Origin: Polynucleobacter sp. AP-Ainpum-60-G11 | Lineage (GTDB): Bacteria > Pseudomonadota > Gammaproteobacteria > Burkholderiales > Burkholderiaceae | Assembly: GCF_018688375.1 (NCBI RefSeq) | Contig: NZ_CP061318.1 | Span: 372,001-436,000 of the forward strand | Length of the DNA stretch: 64,000 bases | Direction: 5' to 3' | Part shown: one piece after another, positions 44,501-52,621 of the stretch | Layout of the letters: every line of letters begins with the position of its first letter | Position numbering within the stretch: the first letter of the stretch is position 1 | Notes under the pieces: generated by a model | Seen by the model: the letters and a program-made list of their open reading frames with translations, nothing else | Told to the model about the DNA's origin: nothing | Database searches by the model: none | Position numbers and translations under genes: made by a program

Positions 44501-44533
44501 GGTGAATATCAAGACTGCGGATATTTGTATAAT
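44501..44533 (+). promoter_or_regulatory. Possible sigma-70 promoter before ycgR copy 2
   Basis: TATAAT lies at 44528-44533 in the 163-base gap between flgN and the second ycgR gene. The -35 region (around 44504) is poor. A small CCCC-TCT-GGGG hairpin sits just upstream. Confidence 0.35.
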
Positions 44534-44634
44534 TAAGGCTTATAGAAGCTTCAAGTTTGTGCCAGTTTTCTCATCAACATTTTTAAATTTGAGAATGCAT
44601 TCATGGTGGGAACGGGCAATTACAAATTCCAGCG

Positions 44635-45390
44635 ATGCCATTCAACATTTACCAGCCTGATCCCGGCCAGATTGATCCTAAATACAATTTAGACAGTCGA
44701 TTTCTATATAAGAATTTGGAGAAATTTTTCTCACCAGGCCCAGTCTGTGCAATCTTTAATACCAAGTCATCGCAATTGCTGCCTGTCAGTGTGGATGGTT
44801 TAGAAGTCAAGGCGGGTTTCAAATTTAAGGTAGAGGAAGCGCCAAAAAATGGAGTGCATTCCTTCCTAGCGGACCCATGCATTTTTGTTGCGGGGCTAGA
44901 TGTGGGCAAGTTACAATTTTCAATGCAGGGCTTGCGATCCTTAGATAACGGCTTGCTAGCATGTGATATTCCTAAGGAGGTAGCCCTCATCCAGCGTCGA
45001 GAAGACTTCAGGGTGCCGGCACCGCCTGATAGGGCATTTAAGGCCTTAATTTACTTTAGTGTTGGCAAGGAAATGATCGCCGATATTGTGGATATTTCCG
45101 ATAAGGGTATTCAGTTTGATATTCGTCTTGGCGCAACCGAGCTAGAGGTTGGCAAAATCTGGACTGGCTGCACCTTAGAGAGATTGCAAGCTCGGACTGC
45201 TAAGTTCGATCTCATCATTCGGAGCATTAGACCAAGCCTTCTAGAGGAATCCCGGGTTCGGGTGGGTTGCGAGCTCCATGAGCCAACCAGGCTAAATGAA
45301 AATGAATTTGTGAGCACCAGGACGGCCATTCAGAGCTCTAGAGTGAATAGACGCATTAATTACTGGTATCAGGAAGCCTCCTGGTGCTAA
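44635..45390 (+). CDS. YcgR-type flagellar brake protein with PilZ domain (copy 2)
   Basis: The 251-residue paralogue of the 36237 gene: RREDFR at 121-126 and DISDKG at 153-158 supply the c-di-GMP-binding arginines, Asp and Gly. Both copies end in the same way (CELxEPTxL, then STR and AIxxxRVxxRxNxWY), which shows recent common ancestry. The order flgM-flgN-ycgR resembles the flgM-flgN-flgZ set of Pseudomonas. It probably controls motor function by c-di-GMP. Confidence 0.88.
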   Translation: MPFNIYQPDPGQIDPKYNLDSRFLYKNLEKFFSPGPVCAIFNTKSSQLLPVSVDGLEVKAGFKFKVEEAPKNGVHSFLADPCIFVAGLDVGKLQFSMQGLRSLDNGLLACDIPKEVALIQRREDFRVPAPPDRAFKALIYFSVGKEMIADIVDISDKGIQFDIRLGATELEVGKIWTGCTLERLQARTAKFDLIIRSIRPSLLEESRVRVGCELHEPTRLNENEFVSTRTAIQSSRVNRRINYWYQEASWC

Positions 45391-45474
45391 CTTTATGCCC
45401 TAATGTAGGGCAATAAAAATTCATCGATAATGAGCCATTCAATAAAATTAATGCCTTACTAGGAGTTAGAGATT

Positions 45475-46152
45475 ATGGGTTACGGTGCAATTGAACTAGG
45501 TCAATTAAATATGCAGAAAGGCAAGTTTGATGTTGCCTTTGATATTTTGTATGACTGCGCAGTAAATGACCAAAATGATGATGCAGTCTTCCTGATGACC
45601 AAAATGGTATTTGATGGAAATCTCTCCCCAGAACATATTGAAAAATTCTATGAACTACAAAATGGCCATACCAGTTTAGGCAATGGCTACGCGCTATTTA
45701 ATGTGGGATTGATGCATGAACGTGGTCTTGGAAAAGTTGTTCAGAATTACAAGGTAGCGGTTGAGTACTATCAAAAAGCGATCAAAGAGGAAGTGAAGGA
45801 TGCCTACTGTAATTTAGGCAATATTCTGGCGCTAGGCTTGGGTATGGATCAAGGAGTGCCGCGAGATGTCAATAATGGAATCAAGTTTTTAGCCATGGGC
45901 GCTCAAGAGGGTAGTCGGCAGTGTGCTTATACCTTGGGCTCACTCTATGGCAAAGGTGAATTTGTTCCGCAGGATCTTAAAAAAGCGTTTTATTACCTCT
46001 CGCTGGCAGCGCTGCAAGGCCATGATCAGGCAAAGCGGGTGCTTCATATTTTTGTCCATAGTCATAAAGAAGACTACGATGCAGAGATGTCTGCTGCAGA
46101 GGAAACATTTGGCAAGATTCAAAATTTGCGCATGCTTTATAAGTGCCTATAA
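45475..46152 (+). CDS. Sel1-repeat protein (copy 1)
   Basis: A 225-residue soluble protein with Sel1-type TPR repeats (LFNVGLMHERGLGKVVQNYK, EEVKDAYCNLGNILALGLGM, QCAYTLGSLYGKGEFVPQDL). Such repeats mediate protein contacts. It has no signal peptide. It follows ycgR copy 2 by 84 bases and is followed by a strong terminator. A paralogue of similar length comes next. Confidence 0.85.
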   Translation: MGYGAIELGQLNMQKGKFDVAFDILYDCAVNDQNDDAVFLMTKMVFDGNLSPEHIEKFYELQNGHTSLGNGYALFNVGLMHERGLGKVVQNYKVAVEYYQKAIKEEVKDAYCNLGNILALGLGMDQGVPRDVNNGIKFLAMGAQEGSRQCAYTLGSLYGKGEFVPQDLKKAFYYLSLAALQGHDQAKRVLHIFVHSHKEDYDAEMSAAEETFGKIQNLRMLYKCL

Positions 46153-46174
46153 GAACTATTTAAGGCAAAAAATC

Positions 46175-46208
46175 AAACCTCAAAAGCGTAGTGCTTTTGA
46201 GGTTTTTT
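46175..46208 (+). terminator. Rho-independent terminator between the two Sel1 genes
   Basis: AAACCTCAAAAGC (46175-46187) and GCTTTTGAGGTTT (46193-46205) are perfect complements over 13 bp with a 5-base loop (GTAGT), followed by T residues. It ends the first Sel1 gene. Confidence 0.88.
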
Positions 46209-46278
46209 CTTTTTTACATCATGCGAAATCAAGCCGCGTACTCTAAAATAGTAATTCACTTCAATCGATTGGCACTTC

Positions 46279-46962
46279 ATGCAGTTTGATAATTCTCGTT
46301 TAGATATCGCCACCTTAAATCTCAGAAAAGGTAGGTACGATGCTGCGTTTGAGATTTTCTTTGACCTAGCGACAATCGATTTAGATCAAGAGGCGCAGTT
46401 TGCCTTAACCAAGATGTGTTTTGATGGCCATCTTGATCCAGAGCAGATTAATAAACTCTTTACTTGGGTAAATTCCAATAGCAGCTTGGGTAACGGCTAT
46501 GCCCACTTTAATGTGGGCCTCATGCACGAGCGCGGCATGGGGGAAATCAAGCAGGACTACAAGACTGCCATTGAATACTATGAGAAGGCAATTAAAGAGG
46601 ACGTATATGACGCCTATTGCAATCTTGGAAATATATACGCACTTGGACTAGGTGTGGAGCAGGGTGTGCCCAGGGATATTTTTAAGGGCGCGGCTTATTT
46701 AGCTAAAGGGGCTGAAGAGGGTAGTCGCCAAGCTGCATATACATTGGGGTGTTTATATGAGCAAGGGGAATACATCCCTCAGGATCATAAAAAGGCTTGC
46801 TATTACTTAGTACTCGCAACCCTTCAAAAGCATGACCAAGCCCATCGAGTATTAATCATGTTTCAGCATGCTAACAGAGGAAATTACGATAAAGAATTTG
46901 ATGCTGCAGAAGCGCAGTATGGAAAAATTCAAAACATGCGCAGACTGTACAGGTGTCTGTAA
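46279..46962 (+). CDS. Sel1-repeat protein (copy 2)
   Basis: A 227-residue paralogue of the preceding gene with the same repeat order (NVGLMHERGMGEIKQDYKTA, DAYCNLGNIYALGLGVEQGV, AAYTLGCLYEQGEYIPQDHK) and the same end (KIQNMRRLYRCL). The two are a tandem duplicate that has diverged. Convergent with fliA. Confidence 0.85.
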   Translation: MQFDNSRLDIATLNLRKGRYDAAFEIFFDLATIDLDQEAQFALTKMCFDGHLDPEQINKLFTWVNSNSSLGNGYAHFNVGLMHERGMGEIKQDYKTAIEYYEKAIKEDVYDAYCNLGNIYALGLGVEQGVPRDIFKGAAYLAKGAEEGSRQAAYTLGCLYEQGEYIPQDHKKACYYLVLATLQKHDQAHRVLIMFQHANRGNYDKEFDAAEAQYGKIQNMRRLYRCL

Positions 46963-46991
46963 CTGAAGCGATCCTTGTGCGGTAGTAGTGC

Positions 46992-47681
46992 TTAGACTTT
47001 CAGTTTGGCTCTAATTCGAATCATCCCTTGGGTGTGGATTTGGCTAATACGGCCAGGGGTGATATTCATGACTTGGGCAATTTCTCGATAAGACAGGTCT
47101 TCCTGGTAATGCAGCGCAAATACCAGTTTTTCATTTTCAGGCAATCCCTCAAGAATAGTCGCGATCCGATCTGCAAGCTGACTCATGGCAACTGCCCGCA
47201 TTGGATCTGAATCATCGGCATCAGATGGCAGTAGGTCATCCGATAAATCATCGAGAGGCATCAGGTGAACCATATTAGCCATGATGGCATGGTAGGCCTC
47301 GATAGTGATCTCTGCGCTACTGGCAATTTCTTTTTCAGACGGATGACGGCCTAAGTTTTGCTCGAGTTTGCGAGTGACCTTTTCAAGTCCTACGAGTTCA
47401 TCGCGCTGATTGCGCGGCAAGATATCATTTTTGCGGCAGGAGTCGTAGATAGCCCCACGAATACGCGTTCTTGCGTAAGCCTCAAATGCGAGGTTAGGTT
47501 GTGGTTCATACCGGGTGATGGCATCTAGTAGACCGGTAAGACCTTCTTGAATAAGGTCATCCACTTCCACATTGGGCGGCAGTCGTGAGCAGATCTGATG
47601 AGCAATCCGCTTAACCAGCGGCAAGTTCTCCTCAATTACCTGATTGATATCAATTGACTGGGAATATGTGGATGGCTTCAA
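46992..47681 (-). CDS. fliA: FliA, flagellar sigma factor sigma-28
   Basis: The 229-residue protein has region 2 (LVKRIAHQICSRLPPNVEVD, DLIQEGLTGLLDAITRYEP), region 3 and a region 4 helix-turn-helix (LSYREIAQVMNITPGRISQI). FliA transcribes late flagellar genes, restrained by FlgM encoded nearby. The start is a TTG at 47681-47679 with a weak ribosome site. It follows the FlhG-like gene by 39 bases on the same strand. Confidence 0.92.
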   Translation of the reverse strand: MKPSTYSQSIDINQVIEENLPLVKRIAHQICSRLPPNVEVDDLIQEGLTGLLDAITRYEPQPNLAFEAYARTRIRGAIYDSCRKNDILPRNQRDELVGLEKVTRKLEQNLGRHPSEKEIASSAEITIEAYHAIMANMVHLMPLDDLSDDLLPSDADDSDPMRAVAMSQLADRIATILEGLPENEKLVFALHYQEDLSYREIAQVMNITPGRISQIHTQGMIRIRAKLKV

Positions 47682-47720
47682 TCACAACTCATTTATTGGG
47701 AATGCTTAATTTTATGCGAC

Positions 47721-48536
47721 TTAACTGGTGATTTTGGCAGAAATCGCTTTAAAAAATCCCATAGGCAATACAAACTCATGTGTTTCCCCTTTGCTTACGG
47801 GGTTCCAGCTTAAATCATCTTGATCTAATTCAACGCGTTCAGCAGTTAGAGCTTTGATCCAGCCAATGAAATCTAAAGGCTGCTCCAGGGCAGATAGGGA
47901 CGCATTGTGAAGTTTTTCAAAAGCAGCGGCACCAGCAGTCTCATCTTCTCCACCCACGATGAGGATGGAGAGCGGCTCATCTATCTGTAAGGTGGCCATT
48001 TGGCGAACCATGAGTAAGGCCTTTTTGAGAGAAGCCTGATCGTGTGCGGTAACTAGAATGCGCTTAATGTTGCTGCCGTAATAAGCCACGATGTTCGCTT
48101 CTGGATCAATGGTGGGGAAAATAATGTAATCAATATCAATCTCATGATTGACTAGGCGTTGATCCAGCTGAGGGTATTTAGCAAAACGGCGGCTCACCTC
48201 AGAGCGCAATTTGACGCTGGTTGCATACCAAAAATTCTCTTCGATTGCTTTGAGACTTCTTGCTAGATCAACTGACTTTGAAAATACTTGGCCCAAGTCA
48301 TATCGCACTGGGTATAAAAACCCTGACATTGTTTTGCGATCCGACAAAGGGATTTCATCTATTAGGAGAACGCGGTGCCCCAATTGTTTAATGCTGTGGG
48401 CGGTACCGTGACCTAAATGAATGGTTGAATCCGCATCTAGAGTGCTGGCGATGCAAATAACCCGTGATAACTCGGCGCCAAAAATATTTCGTAAACCCGC
48501 GGCTTGATCGACGCCGCTTGAAGTGGTCGTGCTCAT
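47721..48536 (-). CDS. FlhG-like protein without a functional Walker A motif
   Basis: The 271-residue protein keeps the N-terminal DQAAGLR motif (residues 10-16) used by FlhG to stimulate the FlhF GTPase, and the MinD-like strand HRVLLIDE. The Walker A region, which in FlhG/MinD is GKGGVGKT, here reads IASTLDADSTIH (29-40), with no lysine. It is probably inactive as an ATPase and may regulate flagellar number or position through FlhF only. It overlaps flhF by 4 bases. Confidence 0.75.
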   Translation of the reverse strand: MSTTTSSGVDQAAGLRNIFGAELSRVICIASTLDADSTIHLGHGTAHSIKQLGHRVLLIDEIPLSDRKTMSGFLYPVRYDLGQVFSKSVDLARSLKAIEENFWYATSVKLRSEVSRRFAKYPQLDQRLVNHEIDIDYIIFPTIDPEANIVAYYGSNIKRILVTAHDQASLKKALLMVRQMATLQIDEPLSILIVGGEDETAGAAAFEKLHNASLSALEQPLDFIGWIKALTAERVELDQDDLSWNPVSKGETHEFVLPMGFFKAISAKITS

Positions 48537-50149
48537 TGATTGACTTTACGAATCCAGTCACCAAGGTGGTCTGAAAGAAGAGCAGGTACTTGTTCGTCGG
48601 TAATCGAGAACGTTTCTGAGAAAGCGCGCATCGCCATCGCACGGTGACTCAAGTAGTTGATATCAGGCTGACTGAGATCTTCAGGAACACGTTGACCGTT
48701 CGAGACAAACATAACAGACAGATCATTACGAATCACACTGTCAATGACGGGCGCAAGATGAGCAGCTTCATCAATTTTAGTAATGATGACTGAATCCAGC
48801 TTCTCGCCATTGGCATTTTGCATGGCTTGATTATGTAGGCTAATGACCTCTTCCTGGGTGCGTAGATCCGTAGTGGAGCTCATCACTAGAATGCGTTTCG
48901 CCTTATTTGAGCCATGCTCTAATAATTGTGATTGCTCAACCATCAGGGTATCGCGTTGGCTCACTCCGGCGGTATCTAAGAGGACAATCTTGCGATTAGA
49001 AAAATCTTTAATCTTTGCGGCTAAATCTTCACTATCTCTAACAGCGGTTACTGAAAGCCCTAGAATTTTGGCAAATGTTTTGAGTTGCTCTTGAGCGCCG
49101 ATACGATAGGTATCTGTGGTGAGTAGGGCAACTTGGTTGCGGCCATAGCGCAGAACACAGCGCGCAGCAATTTTGGCGACCGTTGTTGTTTTACCGACGC
49201 CAGTTGGGCCAATAAATGCAAAAACGCCACCCCGGTCAAAAATATCAAAAGCATGAGAAGTCTTGATCATGCACTTGACTTGCTCGCGAGCATTTTTGAT
49301 TAACGCAGGCAAACTTAAATCTTCAGGTAAGTTGCGTGCAATCTCCGCGCAAAGCTTGGGAGAGAAACCACTGTTGAGGAGATGTTTGACGATCTCCGTA
49401 ACGTGGGTATTTTCTTGCTGAATACTTCCCCAAAAATTACCAGCTACATGCGATTGCAGTAAGAACTTGACTTCGCTAATTTCAGATAAGAGCTTTTCTA
49501 CTTTAGGCGAGCTGCCAGATTCAAATATGTTGGTGACCGCTGGAGAAGGAGATGCAGCAGGCGCAGCTTGCTTTTGTAATGATGTCTCTGAAATACGATG
49601 CGCTTGAGCGGCATTAAGAGCTGATACTCTGGCAGCATTGAGCGCAGCAACATCTTGAGCTGCTTTAGCATTAGCAGCAGCAGAGGCGTTAAAGATCGCG
49701 TCATTATTAGACGGGTTGATCACACTACTATCACTGCGATGAATACGCTCAACATCATTAAATGAGGTTGGTAAAAATGCTTCGGCACCAGGAGCTCTTA
49801 CAGAGCGACCAGCTCTTGCTGGATTGCGTCTTAAGCTGCCTGCGGGAATTTCGCCATACGGTTTTGGTGCAGGAGCTTGGGCACGACGGGCAATGGCATT
49901 CTCAAACTTGTCTGACAGACCAGATTGAGCCATGGATCTTTCTGAGAAAGGACTAGCTTCGTTACTAAACGAATCGAGAGATTCAGAGCGGGTAGATAAG
50001 TTAGCTAAATCTTGCGAAGTGATGGCAATAATTTCTACGCCTTGATCAGTGTCTTTAGTTGAGAGCACCATAGCGTCAGAACCCAATTCTGTACGAATCA
50101 GCTTTAACGCGTCAGCGGTATTGGCTGCAATAAATTTTTGGGGGCCCAT
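48533..50149 (-). CDS. flhF: FlhF, SRP-type GTPase for flagellar placement
   Basis: The 538-residue protein has the FlhF start (KFIAANTADALKLIRTELG), a long low-complexity Ala/Ser-rich B-domain, and the NG GTPase domain with GPTGVGKTTTVAKIAA near residue 315, LLTTDTYRIGAQEQL and IITKIDE. FlhF recruits early basal-body proteins to the pole. It is the second gene of flhA-flhF-flhG-like-fliA on the minus strand. Confidence 0.92.
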   Translation of the reverse strand: MGPQKFIAANTADALKLIRTELGSDAMVLSTKDTDQGVEIIAITSQDLANLSTRSESLDSFSNEASPFSERSMAQSGLSDKFENAIARRAQAPAPKPYGEIPAGSLRRNPARAGRSVRAPGAEAFLPTSFNDVERIHRSDSSVINPSNNDAIFNASAAANAKAAQDVAALNAARVSALNAAQAHRISETSLQKQAAPAASPSPAVTNIFESGSSPKVEKLLSEISEVKFLLQSHVAGNFWGSIQQENTHVTEIVKHLLNSGFSPKLCAEIARNLPEDLSLPALIKNAREQVKCMIKTSHAFDIFDRGGVFAFIGPTGVGKTTTVAKIAARCVLRYGRNQVALLTTDTYRIGAQEQLKTFAKILGLSVTAVRDSEDLAAKIKDFSNRKIVLLDTAGVSQRDTLMVEQSQLLEHGSNKAKRILVMSSTTDLRTQEEVISLHNQAMQNANGEKLDSVIITKIDEAAHLAPVIDSVIRNDLSVMFVSNGQRVPEDLSQPDINYLSHRAMAMRAFSETFSITDEQVPALLSDHLGDWIRKVNQ

Positions 50150-50185
50150 GCTTAAACTCCGGAGTAGATCTCTTTAATAGTGATT

Positions 50186-52276
50186 TTAGGGGTTTTTGCC
50201 CGTTTGGGAACAAAGAACCTTGAAGAAGGCTAGATTGGAGGTTGGTGGCAGCTCACTTAAGGCCAATACCACCGCCTGAGGGCAGACCCTACGAGCAATT
50301 CTGGAGATGGTGGTTCTGGTCCGTGTACCACTGACAATGACTGGGGGCAGGTTTTGGTTCTCCATCTCCTGAACGCCCTTGATAACTTCTTCCCCGAACA
50401 TGCGTGCCAAGGAAGGCTCAATTAGGCCATCTGGAGCAATTGCGCCGGCGCCAATGGACTGCTCAATGAGGCGCTCAAATTCTGGCTGAATTCCTAAAAC
50501 TTGATAGTTGTTGCCATCACCTAAAGCATCTTGAACGATCGTGCGGCGCAGTGCATAACGAATATGCGGCAAGATCTCTAAAGGATCATTGAGCTTGCCT
50601 GCATATTCACTAGAGATTTCTAAAATCGTGCGCAGATCTTTGATGGGAACATTTTCTTCAAGAAGCAATTGCAAGATGCGCTGTAGCTGTGCCACGGTCA
50701 CAATCTTCGGAATAACATCCTCAACTAATTTTGGATAGCTCATCTTGAAGTGATCAAGTAAGTCTTGAGTTTCTTGACGACCTAATAGCTCGGCAGCGTG
50801 CTGATGAATCAGGTGATCTAAATGCGTAGTAATTACAACTGCAGGCTCAACTACGGTATAGCCTTTCGCGATGGCTTCATCACGCATAGTGCGCTCAATC
50901 CAAACTGCTGGCATACCAAAGGTTGGATCTTTGACTTCAATACCGGGAATCTTATCGGTACCACTTTGTTGAATTGCCAACAAACGATCTGGCAAGCATT
51001 GCCCTCGTCCAATCTCAGCACCGTAAAGCAAGATACGATAGGTCTCCGCACTGAGTTGTAAGTTATCTCGAATATGCACAGAAGGAATTAAGAATCCGAC
51101 TTGAGTAACGAACTTGCGACGAATCGCTTTAATGCGTTTAATGAGATCGCTCTCATCACCTTTGTCCACCAATGGAATGAGACGATACGCCAACTCAAGG
51201 CAAAGTGGCTCCACAATCGGTACGTCTTTCCACTCCAGCTCTTCGTTAACCACTGGCTGAGCAGCTGCAACCTTGGCCGCTGCTGCCTCTTTCTTAATGC
51301 GCTGATGTGTCAGGTAAGCAAGACCACCAAAAAGAGCTGCAAAGCCCAAGAAGATGACGTGCGGCATGCCAGGCAAGACCCCTAAGATGCCAAGCACACC
51401 AGCTACAACTCCCAATGCATTGCTGTTCGCTTCAAACTGTTTAGAGACCTGCCCGGAAAAATCATCCTCGGTTGCAACACGGGTTACCAAAATACCTGCT
51501 GCAGTAGAAATTACCAAAGCTGGAATCTGTGCAACCAAGCCATCACCAATTGTCAGTGATGCAAATGTGGCTAGAGCTTTGCCAAAGTCCATGCCATGTT
51601 GGAGAACGCCGATCATCAAACCGCCAATGAGGTTGATGACCAAAATCATGATGCCGGCCATAGCATCGCCGCGCACGAACTTGGACGCACCGTCCATGGA
51701 ACCAAAGAAGTCTGCTTCTTGCGCTACATCTGCGCGTCGTGATTTTGCTTCGTCCTGCTGAATGAGGCCTGCATTGAGATCGGCGTCAATCGCCATCTGT
51801 TTACCAGGCATGGAGTCCAAAGCAAAGCGAGCAGAAACTTCCGCTACGCGGCCAGAACCCTTGGTGATTACCACGAAGTTGATGATCGTGATCACAATAA
51901 AGATCACGATACCCACTGCAAAGTTACCGCCAATCAGGAAAACACCAAAGGCCTCAATCACCTTACCGGCAGCATCCGTTCCTTTGTAACCATCCATCAA
52001 CACAATACGAGTGGACGCGACGTTAAGAGATAAACGCAGCAGGGTGGTTAAAAGTAGAACTGTTGGAAAGGCAACAAAATCTTTAAAACTCTTGATATTG
52101 ATCGCTGTAAATAGAACGATGATGGACAGCGCAATATTGAAGGTAAAGAGCACATCGAGAATGATGGCTGGCAAAGGCACCAGCATCATGATCAGTACTA
52201 AAAGTACCAAAATCGGGATGGCGCCTTGTGCCGATGGGCTCGGCAACTTTGAGGTGTCAAAACCCAAGATTTTCAT
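50186..52276 (-). CDS. flhA: FlhA, flagellar type III export gate protein
   Basis: The 696-residue protein has an N-terminal set of eight membrane helices, the family signature around SGRVAEVSARFALDSMPGKQ and the cytoplasmic C-terminal domain (ending in LAFFKVLCSQTGKNP). FlhA forms the ring of the export gate. FlhB, its usual neighbour, is not in this window. It is the first gene of the minus-strand flagellar row. Confidence 0.95.
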   Translation of the reverse strand: MKILGFDTSKLPSPSAQGAIPILVLLVLIMMLVPLPAIILDVLFTFNIALSIIVLFTAINIKSFKDFVAFPTVLLLTTLLRLSLNVASTRIVLMDGYKGTDAAGKVIEAFGVFLIGGNFAVGIVIFIVITIINFVVITKGSGRVAEVSARFALDSMPGKQMAIDADLNAGLIQQDEAKSRRADVAQEADFFGSMDGASKFVRGDAMAGIMILVINLIGGLMIGVLQHGMDFGKALATFASLTIGDGLVAQIPALVISTAAGILVTRVATEDDFSGQVSKQFEANSNALGVVAGVLGILGVLPGMPHVIFLGFAALFGGLAYLTHQRIKKEAAAAKVAAAQPVVNEELEWKDVPIVEPLCLELAYRLIPLVDKGDESDLIKRIKAIRRKFVTQVGFLIPSVHIRDNLQLSAETYRILLYGAEIGRGQCLPDRLLAIQQSGTDKIPGIEVKDPTFGMPAVWIERTMRDEAIAKGYTVVEPAVVITTHLDHLIHQHAAELLGRQETQDLLDHFKMSYPKLVEDVIPKIVTVAQLQRILQLLLEENVPIKDLRTILEISSEYAGKLNDPLEILPHIRYALRRTIVQDALGDGNNYQVLGIQPEFERLIEQSIGAGAIAPDGLIEPSLARMFGEEVIKGVQEMENQNLPPVIVSGTRTRTTISRIARRVCPQAVVLALSELPPTSNLAFFKVLCSQTGKNP

Positions 52277-52621
52277 GCGATAGGTCTATTGCCTGATAAA
52301 AGATTAAAAATTGCCAAAAAACTACGCTAAATCAGTAGGCGCTAACCTATATATAGTGTTTAGCACCCCAATAGACCCTAAATATACTGTATTTCAAGGG
52401 AAAAAACACGAAAAATGGCAAAAATTGCCGCATTTTTAGACAAAAATTGCCACTAACTAACAATGTGGGATTGAGGGCCTAATTTAGCGGTTTTTACGCC
52501 TCCATCCGCCTCAATCAAACCCCATTTTTGGCTTGAAATCTAAAGTAATTCAGGTTTTTATCCGTTTAGCCCGAAGAGAAACCTTTTTTGTGAAGGTTTT
52601 GTCCAAATTAAAGGCTTTTCA
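52277..52621. promoter_or_regulatory. Regulatory region between flhA and fliD
   Basis: This gene-free 345-base, AT-rich gap must hold the flhA and fliD promoters. AAAAATTGCC occurs three times (52306-52315, 52420-52429, 52442-52451), and the middle one is part of a GGCAA-AAA-TTGCC palindrome (52417-52429). GGCGCTAA (52338-52345) and TTAGCACC (52360-52367) form an 8-bp inverted repeat with one mismatch around CTATATATAG. AAACCTT/AAGGTTT (52580-52599) can form a hairpin near the fliD start. An FlhDC site is a guess. Confidence 0.45.
52541..52568 (+). promoter_or_regulatory. Possible sigma-28 promoter of fliD
   Basis: TAAAGTAA at 52541-52548 and TCCGTTTA at 52561-52568, 12 bases apart, resemble the TAAAGTTT-N11-GCCGATAA consensus in part. 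FliA is encoded on the other side of flhA. The -10 match is incomplete. Confidence 0.35.

Noticed and set aside
52277..52621. Sigma-54 promoter before flhA or fliD
   Set aside because: No GG-N10-GC match in the TGGCAC-N5-TTGCA context was found.
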